From Ascaphus truei (Eukaryota; Chordata; Amphibia; Anura; Ascaphidae), in contig CM071568.1 of the NCBI GenBank assembly GCA_036426205.1, positions 218,176,654 through 218,240,653 of the forward strand: DNA of 64,000 nt. Direction: 5' to 3'. Under the pieces are notes generated by a model. That model ran no database searches. It was given only the letters and a program-made list of their open reading frames with translations, and was not told where the DNA came from. Below, piece after piece: positions 43,265 through 54,357 of this stretch. Made by a program: the position numbers and the translations under genes. Position 1 is the first letter of the stretch. Each line of letters starts with the position of its first letter.

Positions 43265-43545
43265 GGTAATAGATCATGGTGGAAGAGTACAGTAGCTTAT
43301 CTAGATTTACGTAAGGCCTTTGACACTGCACCACATAATAGAGGACTGATAAATACATTGCAATGCTTTGTGCTTGATTCAAAGGGGGTTGAATTGATCT
43401 GACATTGGTTGAAGGATAGGGGACAGCAAGTTGTGGAATAATGGAGTACATTCTGAGGATGGCAAGATGGAGTAGATGAGGGATCTGTACTGAAACAAAT
43501 GCTCTTAAAAATATTTATTGGTTTACATTGGTCTGTAAGGGAAAT
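43265..43545 (+). pseudogene. Non-LTR retrotransposon reverse transcriptase fragment
   Basis: Plus strand reads VAYLDLRKAFDTAPHN near 43287-43335 (the DxxKAFDxVPH box with a catalytic aspartate), then a stop within an IxHWLKDRGQQVV segment, and DEGSVLKQMLLKIFI (the PQGSVLGPLLFxIFIN box) near 43475-43520. This is the middle of a CR1/L2-type RT. Stops and frameshifts show decay. The LINE tail at 44410-44620, same strand, may be the end of the same element. Confidence 0.82.
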
Positions 43546-43565
43546 AATGCCTTTTTGTGGATAAC

Positions 43566-43940
43566 ACAAAGGCCTAGATTCACAGAGATCCATTATTGAC
43601 TTAACAAGGTAATAAGTTAATGCCTCATTAAGTGCTAACGGGTCTCTTTAAAGCTCAGTAGCGCAGTGGTAAATTTGTTTTTGGTCAGAAAGGTCATTGT
43701 TAACTGTGATGGCCATTAGTGCTAATGATATGCACAAAAAAGGTGTTTGCAAGACAACCCCTATCCACAGAGGTCCCTTATAGTTAAGGTGTGGGTTGAA
43801 CAAGCCGTTTCTTAGGTTAATTAGATGTCAGAAAGCTAATTATATGCAAAAACAATGGCCATTAGTTGCCGTATCTCATTAGCATAGGCTTGACATCATA
43901 TTAAGTTAGCACTACCTTGTGTAAGCTTTCGATAACATGG
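43566..43940. mobile_element. Foldback MITE-like sequence
   Basis: AGGCCTAGATTCACAGAGATCC at the left; ACAAGGTAATAAGTTAATG (43605) returns inverted as TTAAGTTAGCACTACCTTGT (43902-43921). The outer right end is not clear. Confidence 0.4.
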
Positions 43941-43949
43941 CTCACATTA

Positions 43950-44018
43950 AGTATGAGAGAGAGAGAAAGGGAGAGAAAGAGAGAGGAGAGAAAGAGAGAG
44001 GAGATAGAGAACATCTAT
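43950..44018. repeat. GA-rich microsatellite
   Basis: GAGAGAGAGAAAGGGAGAGA type purine run, imperfect. Confidence 0.85.
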
Positions 44019-44139
44019 TTTACTAGAGTACAAATGTATAGCTTAGAGGAGAGAAGGGAGAGGAAAGGCCTGTTAAGGTGTGTGGCTACTCCTCGCAGTC
44101 CTGATGCACTTACTTGCCCCTCAAATATTTTCACTTGAG

Positions 44140-44310
44140 TTTGTCCTATTGTATTGTATAAATCTCCCAATTATTTAAAATAGATTGGAAACTCTGTTGG
44201 GCAGGGACTCCCCAATTCACAAATCCCCCCTACATCTCCAACTTCCTGTTTAACACACTTATATATTATCTCTCTGTATTGTCTTGCTGTCTATGAAGCA
44301 GTTTGGTAAC
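44140..44310 (+). mobile_element. L2-type LINE 3' UTR fragment
   Basis: TTAAAATAGATTGGAAACTC followed by TGTTGGGCAGGGACTCCC matches the 3' UTR core of L2-type elements (TAAGCTCTTxxGGCAGGGACTCC). Confidence 0.65.
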
Positions 44311-44399
44311 TTTGTGGTACTACAGTATTTAAAGACACACACAGTATACATACATACAATACATATACAGTAATTGCAACTCACACATACAGTACATAA

Positions 44400-44625
44400 C
44401 ACATTTAATCAAAGTACAGGAGGGAAGCCTGTTTCAGAGAAAGAGAAGTGCTAGAACAAGAGGTCAGGCTCTGAAGCTGGAAGGTGGTAAATTTGAGGGA
44501 AATATCAGGAAGTACTTGTTCACAGAAAATGTGGTGGATATGATAATGAGCAGATTAGGTGGGGCAAGTGGTCTTTATCTGCTGTTAAATTGTATGTTTC
44601 TATGTCTGTAAGTGCTGGTACATTT
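44400..44625 (+). mobile_element. LINE tail fragment
   Basis: Plus strand reads LEGGKFEGNIRKYLFTEN, the end of an ORF2-like product, followed by GATTAGGTGGGGCAAGTGG and TATGTTTCTATG, a common 3' terminus of amphibian CR1-like repeats. Confidence 0.6.
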
Positions 44626-45640
44626 TGTGAATGCCTATAACAACTATATTTCTTTTGTGTTACAATAAATCTTTAACAACAAGGAATGGGATAATTACAA
44701 CAAATTAGTAAAACAATATTGATGGAAACATACATTAATGGTATATAACACTCCTAACACTGCTGCCAAAGCTTTCTGCAAAACATTGCAAAATTATAAC
44801 TATTAACCCGTTTACTGTTAGGGGAATCTGCAAACAGATTATAAAGCAACAGATCACAAAGCATTAATTCATAACCCTTTAACTACTATAGACATTTTAA
44901 ATGTACTGCAAAACAATACATAAAAGGGTTAAACATGGATTTTTAATGAGATTTAAAAGTTTATTGGTGTTTATTGGTGTTGGAGCTAATAGATTGCTTC
45001 TGGATGATTTATTTTACCTTATCTCATTAACTTTTTAACTGCCCATGCTAAGTTTTCCTGAGCAATGTGATGTAAGAAGAACTTGCTCCTTTAATGAAGC
45101 AATTCAGTCTTCTAATTGTTATTCAAATTTAGGAAAAGCCATTTCACACTTCATTAGTTAATTCAACCAAAAGTTGAATCTTATTTACTTTATAAAGACA
45201 TGCTTCACTAAATTAATTCAACTCCTTCTTCACTGTGGTGGTTCACATAGATTGCTAAGATAGAAGAGTTTTTAGATTTAGTGGCATTGATATCTCAGAA
45301 AAGCTGCTGTTTATATTATATAGACTATTACACGTGTTTCTTCTGTTAAATTGTAACTAATCGAAGTGTTAAGAAAGATTAAGGGTTAAATAAATCATTC
45401 AAATAAAAAAATAAATGGATATGTGTATATTATGCATGGTGCCTTTTCTTTTCCCTTTTCACATAATTGTCATTATTAGTTACTATATTGATGAAGAAGT
45501 ACTCTTGATGCTTTTTATATACTGTCAGCAATTGTGAATCTTCGTAGAATCTCATTCACCACAAACCTTTTCTCTCCAATTGTTGTATCACTGCAGTATA
45601 CTGTCTCCAATTAAAGAGGGAGTTTCACCTAGAGTGTTTC
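44626..45640. other. No gene recognised
   Basis: AT-rich single-copy-looking DNA. Confidence 0.45.
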
Positions 45641-45642
45641 TT

Positions 45643-45672
45643 CCCCCCCCCCCCCCCCTTTTTTTTTTTTTA
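45643..45672. repeat. C-run followed by T-run
   Basis: About 16 C then 14 T. Confidence 0.95.
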
Positions 45673-46039
45673 CCTGTACTGGAGGGTCTCCAGAGTGGAA
45701 CCATCTTAATTTAAGCTTCAGGGACCTCCTGCTTCCAGAGATATTTTTGAGCAGTAGATTGTGGTGCTCAGACAATCCAATGTGGTTCTATTTGATGAAT
45801 ATACAGTAATAAATGTCCAGATGTAAGTGTGGTGTCCACAAATAAATGCTGACAGTTGCTGAGAGGGGTATGTGCCTAGTGATGTCCACTTGACAACCAC
45901 AGAGATTGACATAAAAATGTACACCCAAACAGTATTCAATATATGAAGCAATGTCCAGAATAAACAGGAGAAATTACAGGGCACTAAGGCCCATTACCTG
46001 TTGACTTGCAGGAACATCCACAGCATCTGCAGCGTGCAA

Positions 46040-46405
46040 TCCATCAATAAGAGGAATCCAAGATTGTAGTAGACAAACAGAGCACAGCCCAATGACTTTC
46101 AAATTGAAAAAGGAAGGAAAAATCCCAGGCAGACTCCAAAAATAGCAGATCAGTTTTAATTGCAAGTTTCAAACAATACAAAGACTACCTGAACTCACCT
46201 AAGCGCGTCATGCAAAAGCACTTTATCAGAACCTTGATAAAGGGATTTTTCATGAAACGCGTAGGTGCGTTCATGTAGTCTTTGTATTGTTTGAAGCTTG
46301 CAATTAAAACTGATCTGCTATTTTTGGAGTCTGCCTGGGATTTTCCCTTTTCAATTTGAAAGTCATTGGGCTGTGCTCTGTTTGTCTACTACAATCTTGG
46401 ATTCG
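46040..46405. mobile_element. PLE-type inverted repeat with hammerhead-like cores on both arms
   Basis: Left arm about 46045-46200 and right arm about 46250-46405 are near-perfect complements for 140-150 bp (for example CAAACAATACAAAGACTACC versus GTAGTCTTTGTATTGTTTG). Where they meet, minus strand 46232-46195 has CTGATAAAG-TGC-TTTT-GCAT-GACGCGCTTAGGTG, and plus strand 46230-46268 has CTTGATAAAG...CATGAAACGCGTAGGTG. Core base G8 of CUGANGA is A in both; otherwise the order core-stem II-GAAAC-ACGCGT-GGT is kept. Confidence 0.62.
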
Positions 46406-46689
46406 AGAGATATTTACCTGCGAAAGTACAGTTGATAAAGTCCCCTCCAGGCGAAACAGAGGAGGGGGCACATGAGGAAGTAAAAGGGAGAGGTTAAACT
46501 GCCCCAAGGGCTTCCATAAAAACAGTAAAAACAAATCATCAAAATGTACATTTAGTCCAGACTGTAAAAATACATGGACTTTGGTGCTAGGAACAGGCTT
46601 AGTAAAAGAGGTACAGACAAAATATATATTCAATGCAGAATTCACAAAGTATGCCATATATGATGAAATGTATATATACGGAGAGCAGT

Positions 46690-47410
46690 CCTGGTACCGG
46701 CACATGGAAGGCAGGCTGCCGACTGCAGCCAGAAATAACCCCAGGGCAAGGCCGTCACGGATGGTGTAGGACCGTAGATAGATTCCACAATATCTTCAGT
46801 GCAGGCAAGTCATTTCATCACGGGAGGATTGGAAGACTGGGATTGTAGGTTTAAATAGCCTCCGTTGCTAAGCAATGGACAACTCAGGTTGAAACAGTCA
46901 GCTGTAGTTACTACGAAGAGCAATATGATGTCATAATCAGATGACTATACAGCAAAGAGAGTGAAAGATGTATTTAACAGCTCAAAATGCTGAATGTATT
47001 CAATAGATATGACTACCATATGATGGGCGCCTCTACCAGGTGACAGTAAAATACAAAGAGCTAAAATTACAATATAATATTAATATGACTAAATATTACA
47101 GTGTCAACATTAGGAAATACAAAAGTAATACTTTGCTGTATAGTCATCTGATTATGACATCATGTTGCTCTTTGTGTTGTTCGTTGAAAAGCAATGGAGT
47201 CTATTTAAACCCACAATCTCAGTTGTCCAATCACCTCTGAAGAAGTCACTTATGTGACGAAGCGCGTTGGGACGTGACTGATGCTCACCAATCACAGATG
47301 GAGACCAGCGCAAGAGGCAGATTTGATTGAGCCACAACAACTGCTCTGGATATTGTGTAATCCATCCGTGACGGCCTTATTTTTGGGTGCAGTCGGCAGC
47401 TTCCATGTGC
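46690..47410. mobile_element. PLE-type inverted repeat, arms about 270-300 bp
   Basis: Left arm from GAGAGCAGTCCTGGTACCGG to GATGTCATAATCAGATGACT (46681-46945). Right arm is its complement from AGTCATCTGATTATGACATC to CCGGTGCCGGGACTGCTCTC (47142-47430), with local insertions. The right arm holds a TATA-like CTATTTAAACCC (47200-47211) and the best hammerhead-like motif of the window, on the plus strand; the left arm has decayed counterparts on the minus strand. Confidence 0.68.
47231..47275 (+). ncRNA. Hammerhead-ribozyme-like motif (best preserved)
   Basis: CTGAAGA (47237-47243) fits CUGANGA. Stem II GTCAC/GTGAC (47245-47249 and 47254-47258) closes a TTAT loop. GAAG (47259-47262) replaces GAAA by one base; CGCGTT follows, then GGGAC. 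ACCT before the core can pair with GGGA after it (stem I, one G-T pair). The ACGCGT palindrome would give a 3-bp stem III only in a dimer, as described for short animal hammerheads. The G for A at the last core base probably impairs this copy. Confidence 0.55.
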
Positions 47411-47583
47411 CGGTGCCGGGACTGCTCTCCGCTTCGATCTGGTAACGTCACTCCAGTAGAGATATTCTCTCAAATGCGAGGTTTATTTCTCCCCTTGTGA
47501 GTTCAAATCCTTGTGAATCTCTATTTTTATCTTTATTAAATTGTTTTATTGAGTTACGCTATGGAGCTTGTGCTTCTTTTTCT

Positions 47584-47609
47584 TTCTTTATATATATATA
47601 GTGGTAGTC

Positions 47610-47656
<47 letters not shown>

Positions 47657-47745
47657 ATATTTATATTTATATTTATATATATATTTATATATATATATTT
47701 ATATTATATATATATTTATATATATTAAGACTACCACTCCCAGAA
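47584..47745. repeat. (TA)n/TATATTTA microsatellite inside a 17-bp inverted repeat
   Basis: AGTGGTAGTCTTAATA (47600) and TATTAAGACTACCACT (47724) bracket about 110 bp of TATATATTTATAT. Confidence 0.9.
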
Positions 47746-48055
47746 GTATTGCAACGCAAGACTCTCCCACTACCTGGCTATTTAAAGTCCAGGAAGTGCT
47801 TCAGTTCCTGGTGTTGCAACTCAGTTTCTGTTTTGCCCACACTCCTGTACTTGTCTCCTGCCCAACTAAGTATATTGCTATTTTTGATTACCTGTGTATG
47901 ACCTTGGATCTGCTCTGGACTTTGCCTTGCTTAATCCCTTAAGAACCTTGCTTGCTTTTTTGATTACCTGTTTATGACATCGGATTGCATGTCTCTGCTA
48001 TGATTAAACCTGGTTTTCATCATATTCCTTCCTGAGCCTCTGTCATTCTACAGTA
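47730..48055 (+). mobile_element. LTR-like fragment
   Basis: ACTACCACTCCCAGAAGTATTGCAA, TATTTAAAG (47778-47786), then CT-rich transcribed-looking sequence with GATTACCTGTGTATGACCTTGGATC repeated in decayed form 60-70 bp on, as in amphibian Gypsy LTRs. Ends not defined. Confidence 0.35.
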
Positions 48056-48060
48056 TTCTC

Positions 48061-48345
48061 AGACTAAAATCTTGATGGAATATGGGAAGGATATCATACT
48101 ATCTGTCATACATTTTAACCTGGTCTGTAAATGTTTCATACGCTCATAATATATATTTTCTTTAACTGTGCACGCAATGTCTTGTATATAATGTATACCC
48201 TGTTCATTTATGTAACTGTACTTGTAACCATGTATTATTTGTTTTTCTCTGTGCCCAGGACATACTTGAAAATGAGAGGTAACTCTCAATGTATTACTTC
48301 CTGGTAAAATATTTTATAAATAAATAAATAAATAAATACAGAAAA
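48061..48345 (+). mobile_element. LINE 3' end
   Basis: GAGAGGTAACTCTCAATGTATTACTTCCTGGTAAAATATTTTA ends in (TAAA)n at 48320-48340. Same tail as 51700-51966. Upstream sequence (TTTTAACCTGGTCTGTAA...) is the 3' part of the element. Confidence 0.8.
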
Positions 48346-48349
48346 CATG

Positions 48350-48800
48350 TCAAATTATGCCTGTTATTAAGGTCTCTTGGAGCTAGAGTGTCTTGTTTGC
48401 GGATCCAGTATGTCTCACAGAGAAATAATAAAAATGTCCCTTATTCCTCCCTTGCTTAGTCTGGGCAAATGGTTCTCTCTCTAATGCAGCGGGAAGTTGC
48501 TTTGCCAAAGAGCTTTTATTCTCATCAAGGTTAGGGTTTTCAAATTCTGATGTTTCTATTATGTTGACCCATTCTTGTCTTTAGCATGTGTGAGGTTAAC
48601 CCAATATACTATAGTAAAAACCACATGGGCAGATGATATACTGTACACCACAAAATGTGTGATGCACATAATTTACACCTTTGAGCGCCTGTTTTTTATG
48701 GGGACGTAAAAATGTCTCTCCTATGATGTATGGCAATTGACACATCCCTGGCATTTTTTACATACTTTTGGCTGAAATGAGAAAATTAGGGTTAGTGTAC
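48350..48800 (-). pseudogene. Possible PLE endonuclease remnant
   Basis: Minus strand reads KCQGCVNCHTS and CITHFVVYSISSAHVVF near 48780-48620, similar to the CxxCxxC linker and VVYxxxCPCG start of the PLE nuclease, followed by NLTLMRIKALWQSNFP. Many stops. A weak case, based on pattern only. Confidence 0.35.
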
Positions 48801-50140
48801 TTGTCCATATGGTCAGTAATGGTTAGCTGAAATCTGAGATTGTGTGCCGCTCTGTAAACCAAAAGTTGTCCATATGGTGGCTAATGAATTCTCATGTATT
48901 GTAGAGAGTGTATACAGTATATGCCTGTTCTGTGTGGGTGTTCTTGTAACAGGAACCTGAGTGTGTAGCATATTGATTATTCAACTGGTTAGTTACTGTA
49001 TGTAATAGAATCTGTCTGATTTCTTTAACATACTTGATTTTCTGGTCACCATTCAATTTAGCAAAAGACAACAGTTTATATTGTTTAGTTATGATGAGAT
49101 CTCTAGTCTGTAATTGGAGTAATTCATAATTAGTACTGCACCTCCCTGTTAAGCTTCCTGAATTATTATGTCTATACTGTATTAGTACTCTTTTGTTTTT
49201 TGTAACATTGAGTCGTACTATGTGTAAATTGTTCAGTTGTGTATTGGAAATTTCTCTTCACATAGTTTGACCAAATACAGAAATCACTGGGGGAAACAAA
49301 GGAAGAGAGAATATTTATTCTCTCCATTTTTTTTTTTATCTTTAATTTCTTTCCATTTGTTTCCAATTCTTTCCATTTTTATCTTTGTGGTCCCTCAACG
49401 ATTGCAGGTATTCCTCCTGTATACATTTGTTTACTCACCTTGTAGTCTCATTATGCAACAATAAATATACGTGCTTTTTTGACAGCACATACTGAACTTT
49501 AGTCCAGATATTAGGCATTAATACAGTTGGAGTCTCCCTACCCTAAGTATTCACTGTTGATTATGGTTACTTTTTCTTAAAAGTGTTGCAGTGAAAAGCT
49601 TTGGTGACATGGTATCTCCCTATAGCACTCCCTTGCTGATCCTTATCTTGCTTGTATCTGCATCTAATCTAATGGTTGATGTGGCATTCTAACAAATGTT
49701 CCTTATAATATAAATGTACGCTTCTTCAACACATCTTCTTAATACATTTAGAGCCGCTGATGAGTAGACAGGAATCAAATGCTTTTAGTAGATCATATTC
49801 ATTACTTTGTGAAATCACTTTTTGTCTAACTTGTATATGGTCCATTGTGTTGTATCCACTTCAAAATCCAATTTGTTCTTTAGACTCAGCAAAGTCCAGG
49901 GTATCTTGCAGCAGATTAGTGAGTCTCTTCGTAAAAGTCTTTAAGTAGACTGATTGGTCTGTGGTTCTTGAGGTCTTCTTTTGTTCCTTCTTGTGGTTAT
50001 GGATTGCTCCATGGTTTTGACATTTTTTTTCTTCAAACAGCATGTATGGAGCTTTGTAAATAATTTCTCTACTACTTTCCCAACTTCTTTGAAGATGTGA
50101 GTTGTAATTCCATGTGGAATTCAGTAGTGGGGTAGGATGG
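48801..50140. other. No gene recognised
   Basis: AT-rich DNA with several TACAGTA/TACTGTA heptamers (about 48915, 48996, 49175). Confidence 0.45.
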
Positions 50141-50143
50141 TAA

Positions 50144-50575
50144 CTAAGGGCAGAGAAGAAGGGTGATCATCGTAAAGGATTTGTGGTGGAGAGAGTTCTG
50201 CGTGAACATAGCCCAGGGGAGAAGGTCGAACCACTCATCCTGTGCATCGGACACAAAGCACCGGAGGAAGTTCTCCGGAGACTGATTCGTCCGTTCAGTG
50301 ATCTTGTTGATCTGGGGATGATAGGCCGAGGAGTAGTGCAGGGAAATTCCCCGGCAGTGACAAAATATTCTCCAAAATTTGGAGACAAACCAAGGCCCCA
50401 TGTCTGAGACAACGGCTAAGGGAGTCCCATAAAGCCTGAACATCTCCTTGACAAAGACATAGGACAGGTTTGCTGCCAGTGATAATAATAACAAAGTGGG
50501 CCTGCTTCGTGAAGCATTCTACTACCATCAGGATAGTAGTCATAACTATGGATGGAGGCATGACTCCTTTCTGGA
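50144..50575 (-). pseudogene. Ty3/Gypsy integrase core fragment
   Basis: Minus strand reads TTILMVVECFTKQAHF (the first catalytic region; the usual D of VVDRF is E here), then after a frameshift VFVKEMFRLYGTPLAVVSDMGPWFVSKFW with the second catalytic D, HYSSAYHPQINKITERTNQS with the catalytic E, and FLRCFVSDAQDEWFDLLPWAMF. It breaks off at LLPWA, the point where the piece at 35306-36065 begins, but is a separate insertion. No flanking LTR was found. Confidence 0.9.
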
Positions 50576-50586
50576 AAAAAACAGAA

Positions 50587-51019
50587 AGTGGGAGGTTAGT
50601 CCCTCCTTTTCAAGGTATATAATTTTCCAGTAAGATCCCTGTAAATTCACTTTCCACTTTACTTGCACACATGTAAGTATCTTTACTGGTATATACCAGT
50701 TTTAACTTCACTGTTACATACGCTTATGCTTAGTTTATTAACCCCTTTAGGGTCTATTTCACAGAATATTTGTATGCATTTAGCATAGGGACCTGCTACG
50801 GAGACTTACCTTGATGTTGGTTAGCAGGCTTGTCATTATTTGATCAAAGGATGCAACCAAAAGTCTAATTTGTCTTACAGACCTAGGTTTCACTATGTAT
50901 ATTTATTTCCCCATTTAATGTAAGCCCAATGGGTGAAGCACAGGGATTCACTTTCTGTTTTTTCACATATGTATGGCCAATCTTTTCACCAGCAGCATGC
51001 TCCTTACAAAGAAAAGCGA

Positions 51020-51081
<62 letters not shown>

Positions 51082-51490
51082 ATAATATAATATATTATAT
51101 ATATATATGTTATATATCTTATATATTTGTTTTACATTTTCTGTTGGGCTGAATTAAATTCCAGCATCACGCTTTCCAGTTGTCAATACTATTAGGATTA
51201 ATGTATTTAGCCAATCCACCTGTAACAGCTTATTGAGCAGCTTGTGGGAGGTTAGTCCCTACTTTTCATGCTATATAATCTCCCAGTAAGGTCCCTGTAA
51301 ATTCTCTTTCCATTTTACTTGCATACATGTAAGTATCTTTACTGGTATATACCAGTTTTTAACTGCACTAAGTTACATAAGGCACAGGGATTCACTTTCT
51401 GTTTTTTCATATATGTACGGCCAATCTTTTCACCAGCAGAATGCTCCTTATTCGAAGAAGTGTGGTGAATATATATATATATATATATAT
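50587..51490. repeat. Direct repeat, about 655 bp apart, with (TA)n tracts
   Basis: GTGGGAGGTTAGTCCCTCCT (50589) and GTGGGAGGTTAGTCCCTACT (51244) start matching blocks with TATATAATYTYCCAGTAAG and ACTGGTATATACCAGTTTT. The second copy lacks about 215 bp between TAAGTTACATAAG and GCACAGGGATTC. Both end in (TA)n (51028-51110 and 51471-51490). Confidence 0.85.
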
Positions 51491-51495
51491 TTGTT

Positions 51496-51966
51496 TTACA
51501 TGCCTCCTTTCTGGGCAAGATACCCATCTATCTGAACAAGCTCCTCACCCCTACCATATGCAGCACTTATCATCTGAGATCTATAGTAACTCCAAAAGAC
51601 TGTTCATGGTCCCAAGGTTCAGCAAAGTATCCGGCCGCTCCACCTTCTCTTAACCTGCACCCCAAAACTGGAAAAATCTGCCGGAGACTCTGACACCCAC
51701 CACCAGTCTAAGTTTGTTCAAAACTAAAGCTGTCTCACATTTTAATCGGGTCTGTAACTGTTACATACACATACAGTATATAAATATATTATCTCTAACT
51801 ATGCATGCAATTTCTTGTATATATATATATGTGCTCACTTATGTAACTATGTATTGTAACTACGTATTATTTGTCATCTTAACTCTATGCTCAGGACATA
51901 CTTGAAAACGAGAGGTAACTCTCAATTTATTACTTCCTGGTAGAACATTTTATAAATAAATAAATC
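51496..51966 (+). pseudogene. LINE ORF2 end and 3' tail
   Basis: Plus strand: HMQHLSSEIYSNSKRLFMVP then SGRSTFS, a frameshift, APQNWKNLPETL and SLSLFKTKAVSHF, the usual end of CR1/L2-type ORF2 (FxxxAPxLWNxLPxxLRxxxSLxxFKxxLKTxLF). The 3' UTR ends GAGAGGTAACTCTCAATTTATTACTTCC and (TAAA)3 at 51955-51966. Confidence 0.82.
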
Positions 51967-52856
51967 TTGGGCAGTGTTATGAATAGCAAACTCAAAATAG
52001 GCTTCAGGAAATCTTCGCCCCTGAAAAACTTGCTTAGTCCAAGTTTGTTAAGCGATGTTGCTAAACCAACTCACCGTTTGTGCATGTGTCGTCGATGCTC
52101 GCGTTTTGTGCATGCACGCCATGTGTACCAGTTTGTCCCGAGAAAAATATGATCACCCTAACTAACATTAAATAGGAATATTAATATACTGCTGCTATAT
52201 ACTTAATATAATAGAAACAGAAACCCTACAGAATACACAGACAGACAACGGTCAGTCCAGTCATTCACAGCAAGGTTAAACATTTTATGATAGTAAGCAC
52301 ATACTGTATGCATGCTGGTCTGGATATGTAAAGTATATTCAAATGATCCAAAATAGTATACTGTATTTCTCAAGTCTGTTTCGGAAGGTATACTGTATAT
52401 CACTTATATTCTAAAAGTCAGGAGAAAGGTTTGCACATCTCTAGTAAAGATCCTTATCCCATCTTACTAATTGAGAGCCTATATTTGTCAAATAAGTATG
52501 AAAAGCTATATGTATCTGTATCAATGGACTAAGGGGACCCACAGCGATAACATTTTGTATTTATTTCTATGATTACACTTAGCAGGGATTTAGGAAATGT
52601 AGATGCAAAGTCAAAAGTTAGTGGTTTTGATGTTTCTTTATTACTTTACAATAAGGCTTCACAGCCATAATTTTTTTTATAGGTAAAACATGTTATCCAT
52701 TTTTCAATCGAAGGGCATGAAGTTTAAAAAAAAAATAATAAAAAAATATATATACACATATCTATATATCTATATATCTATATACACTTAGTTAAGTTAT
52801 GGTGAGTAAAAAAAGTGACAAAAACCCACCACAGCAAAGCATATAGCAAATGGATT

Positions 52857-52900
<44 letters not shown>

Positions 52901-53255
52901 TTTCCATGGCACTTAGCGAGTGGGCAGAGCCCATTGTGTTTTGAGTTCCTGGGGCGAATTCTCGCTAAACGGATTCTGTGGTGCCTGGCCTGGTTGGTCT
53001 TGTGAGTCATTAGTTTGGGTAACATTGGCCTTTACCCAGTGGTTGAACACTCTGGTAGGGTTGGCATTTATCGGGTGATGTTATCTGTTTTAAAAACAGC
53101 CGCAACCTTTGTATGTGTGTTTATTTTTATGTATCACAGGCTCATAAATCATGTAAACCTATACATACAGTATGTGGTATCAATGTACTCTTGAGACCCG
53201 TGGAAATAACATTTTGTATTTATCTTTAAGAGTACACTGAGTTGGTTTGAGACAT
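51967..53255. other. No gene recognised; AT microsatellites
   Basis: TATATCTATATATCTA at 52760-52790 and (AT)n at 52858-52897. The rest is AT-rich without coding signal; three TACTGTA heptamers within 52300-52395. Confidence 0.5.
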
Positions 53256-53259
53256 TTAG

Positions 53260-53395
53260 GTTCTTTACAGTAAGGGCAGTTAAAATGTGGAATTCATTAC
53301 CCATGGAGACTGTGATGGCAGATACAATAAATTTGTTCAAAAAAAGGTTGGACATCTTTTTAGAAAGGAAAGGTATACAGGTTTATATTGAACTA
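53260..53395 (+). mobile_element. Amphibian interspersed repeat, left part
   Basis: Plus strand reads AVKMWNSLPMETVMADTIN then LFKKRLDIFL, an ORF2-tail-like pattern. It continues at 54480 after an insertion; in my recollection this junction is continuous in other frog genomes. Confidence 0.6.
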
Positions 53396-54324
53396 GCTGA
53401 GAGACCCGGCGTTGCCCGGGATGTAATTTTGGGGGGGTGGACGACAGGGTTGGGCTTCCCCCGGGTGAATGGGTGGGTGACTGAATGGGTGGGTGACTGG
53501 GTGAAAGTGGGTGACTGGGTGGGTGGGTGTGTGGGTGAGTGAGTGGGTGGGTGACTAAGTGAGTGGGTGGGTGACTAAGTGAGTGGGTGGGTGGGTGACT
53601 GAGTTAGTGGGTGGGTGAGTGAGTGGGTGACTGGGTGAAAGTGGGTGAATGGGTGAAAGTGACTGGGTGGGTGTGTGGGTGACTAGGTGACAGTGCGTGG
53701 GTGGGAGACGGTGGGTGACTTACCTTGACCCCGTGGCATCTGGCTGGGGCAGGAGGTGAGTTTGGGAAGCTGGCGGGGGGGAGCTAGAGTGGCAGGAGGC
53801 CCGCGCCGCGCTTACCCTCCGTCTGGGAGCCGGTGCACGTGAGGAGGAGGCCCGCGCCGTGCTTCCCCTCCGTCCGGGAGCCGGCGAACGTGAGGGGGAG
53901 TGCAGGAGGCCCGGGCCGCGCCGCGCTTCCTCTCCGTTCCTCGTTGTGAGCGAGGGGGGAGGAGCCTGGAGTTTGCTGCTGAGCAGGAGGGCCGCACTTC
54001 CCCTCTCCGGGAGCCGGCGCACGTGAGGGGGAGTGCAGGAGGCCCGGGCCGCACTGCGCTTCCCCTCCGTTCCTCGTTCTGAGCGAGGGGGGAGGAGCCT
54101 GGAGTTTGCTGCTGAGCAGTAGGGCCGCGCTTCCCCTCTCCGGGAGCGGCGCACGGTGAGGGTTATGGTGCGGCTGGGGATGTTGCGGAGCGTGGGGATT
54201 TGGGTGAGGTGGGGAGGGGGGAGAGAGTGAGGGGCACCGGGAGAGGAGGGGCACCGGGAGAGGAGGGGGGGTGTGTGGAAGGTGAGCTGCGGTCCAACTG
54301 ACGGGGGAGAGTGAGGCCAAGCAA

Positions 54325-54357
<33 letters not shown>

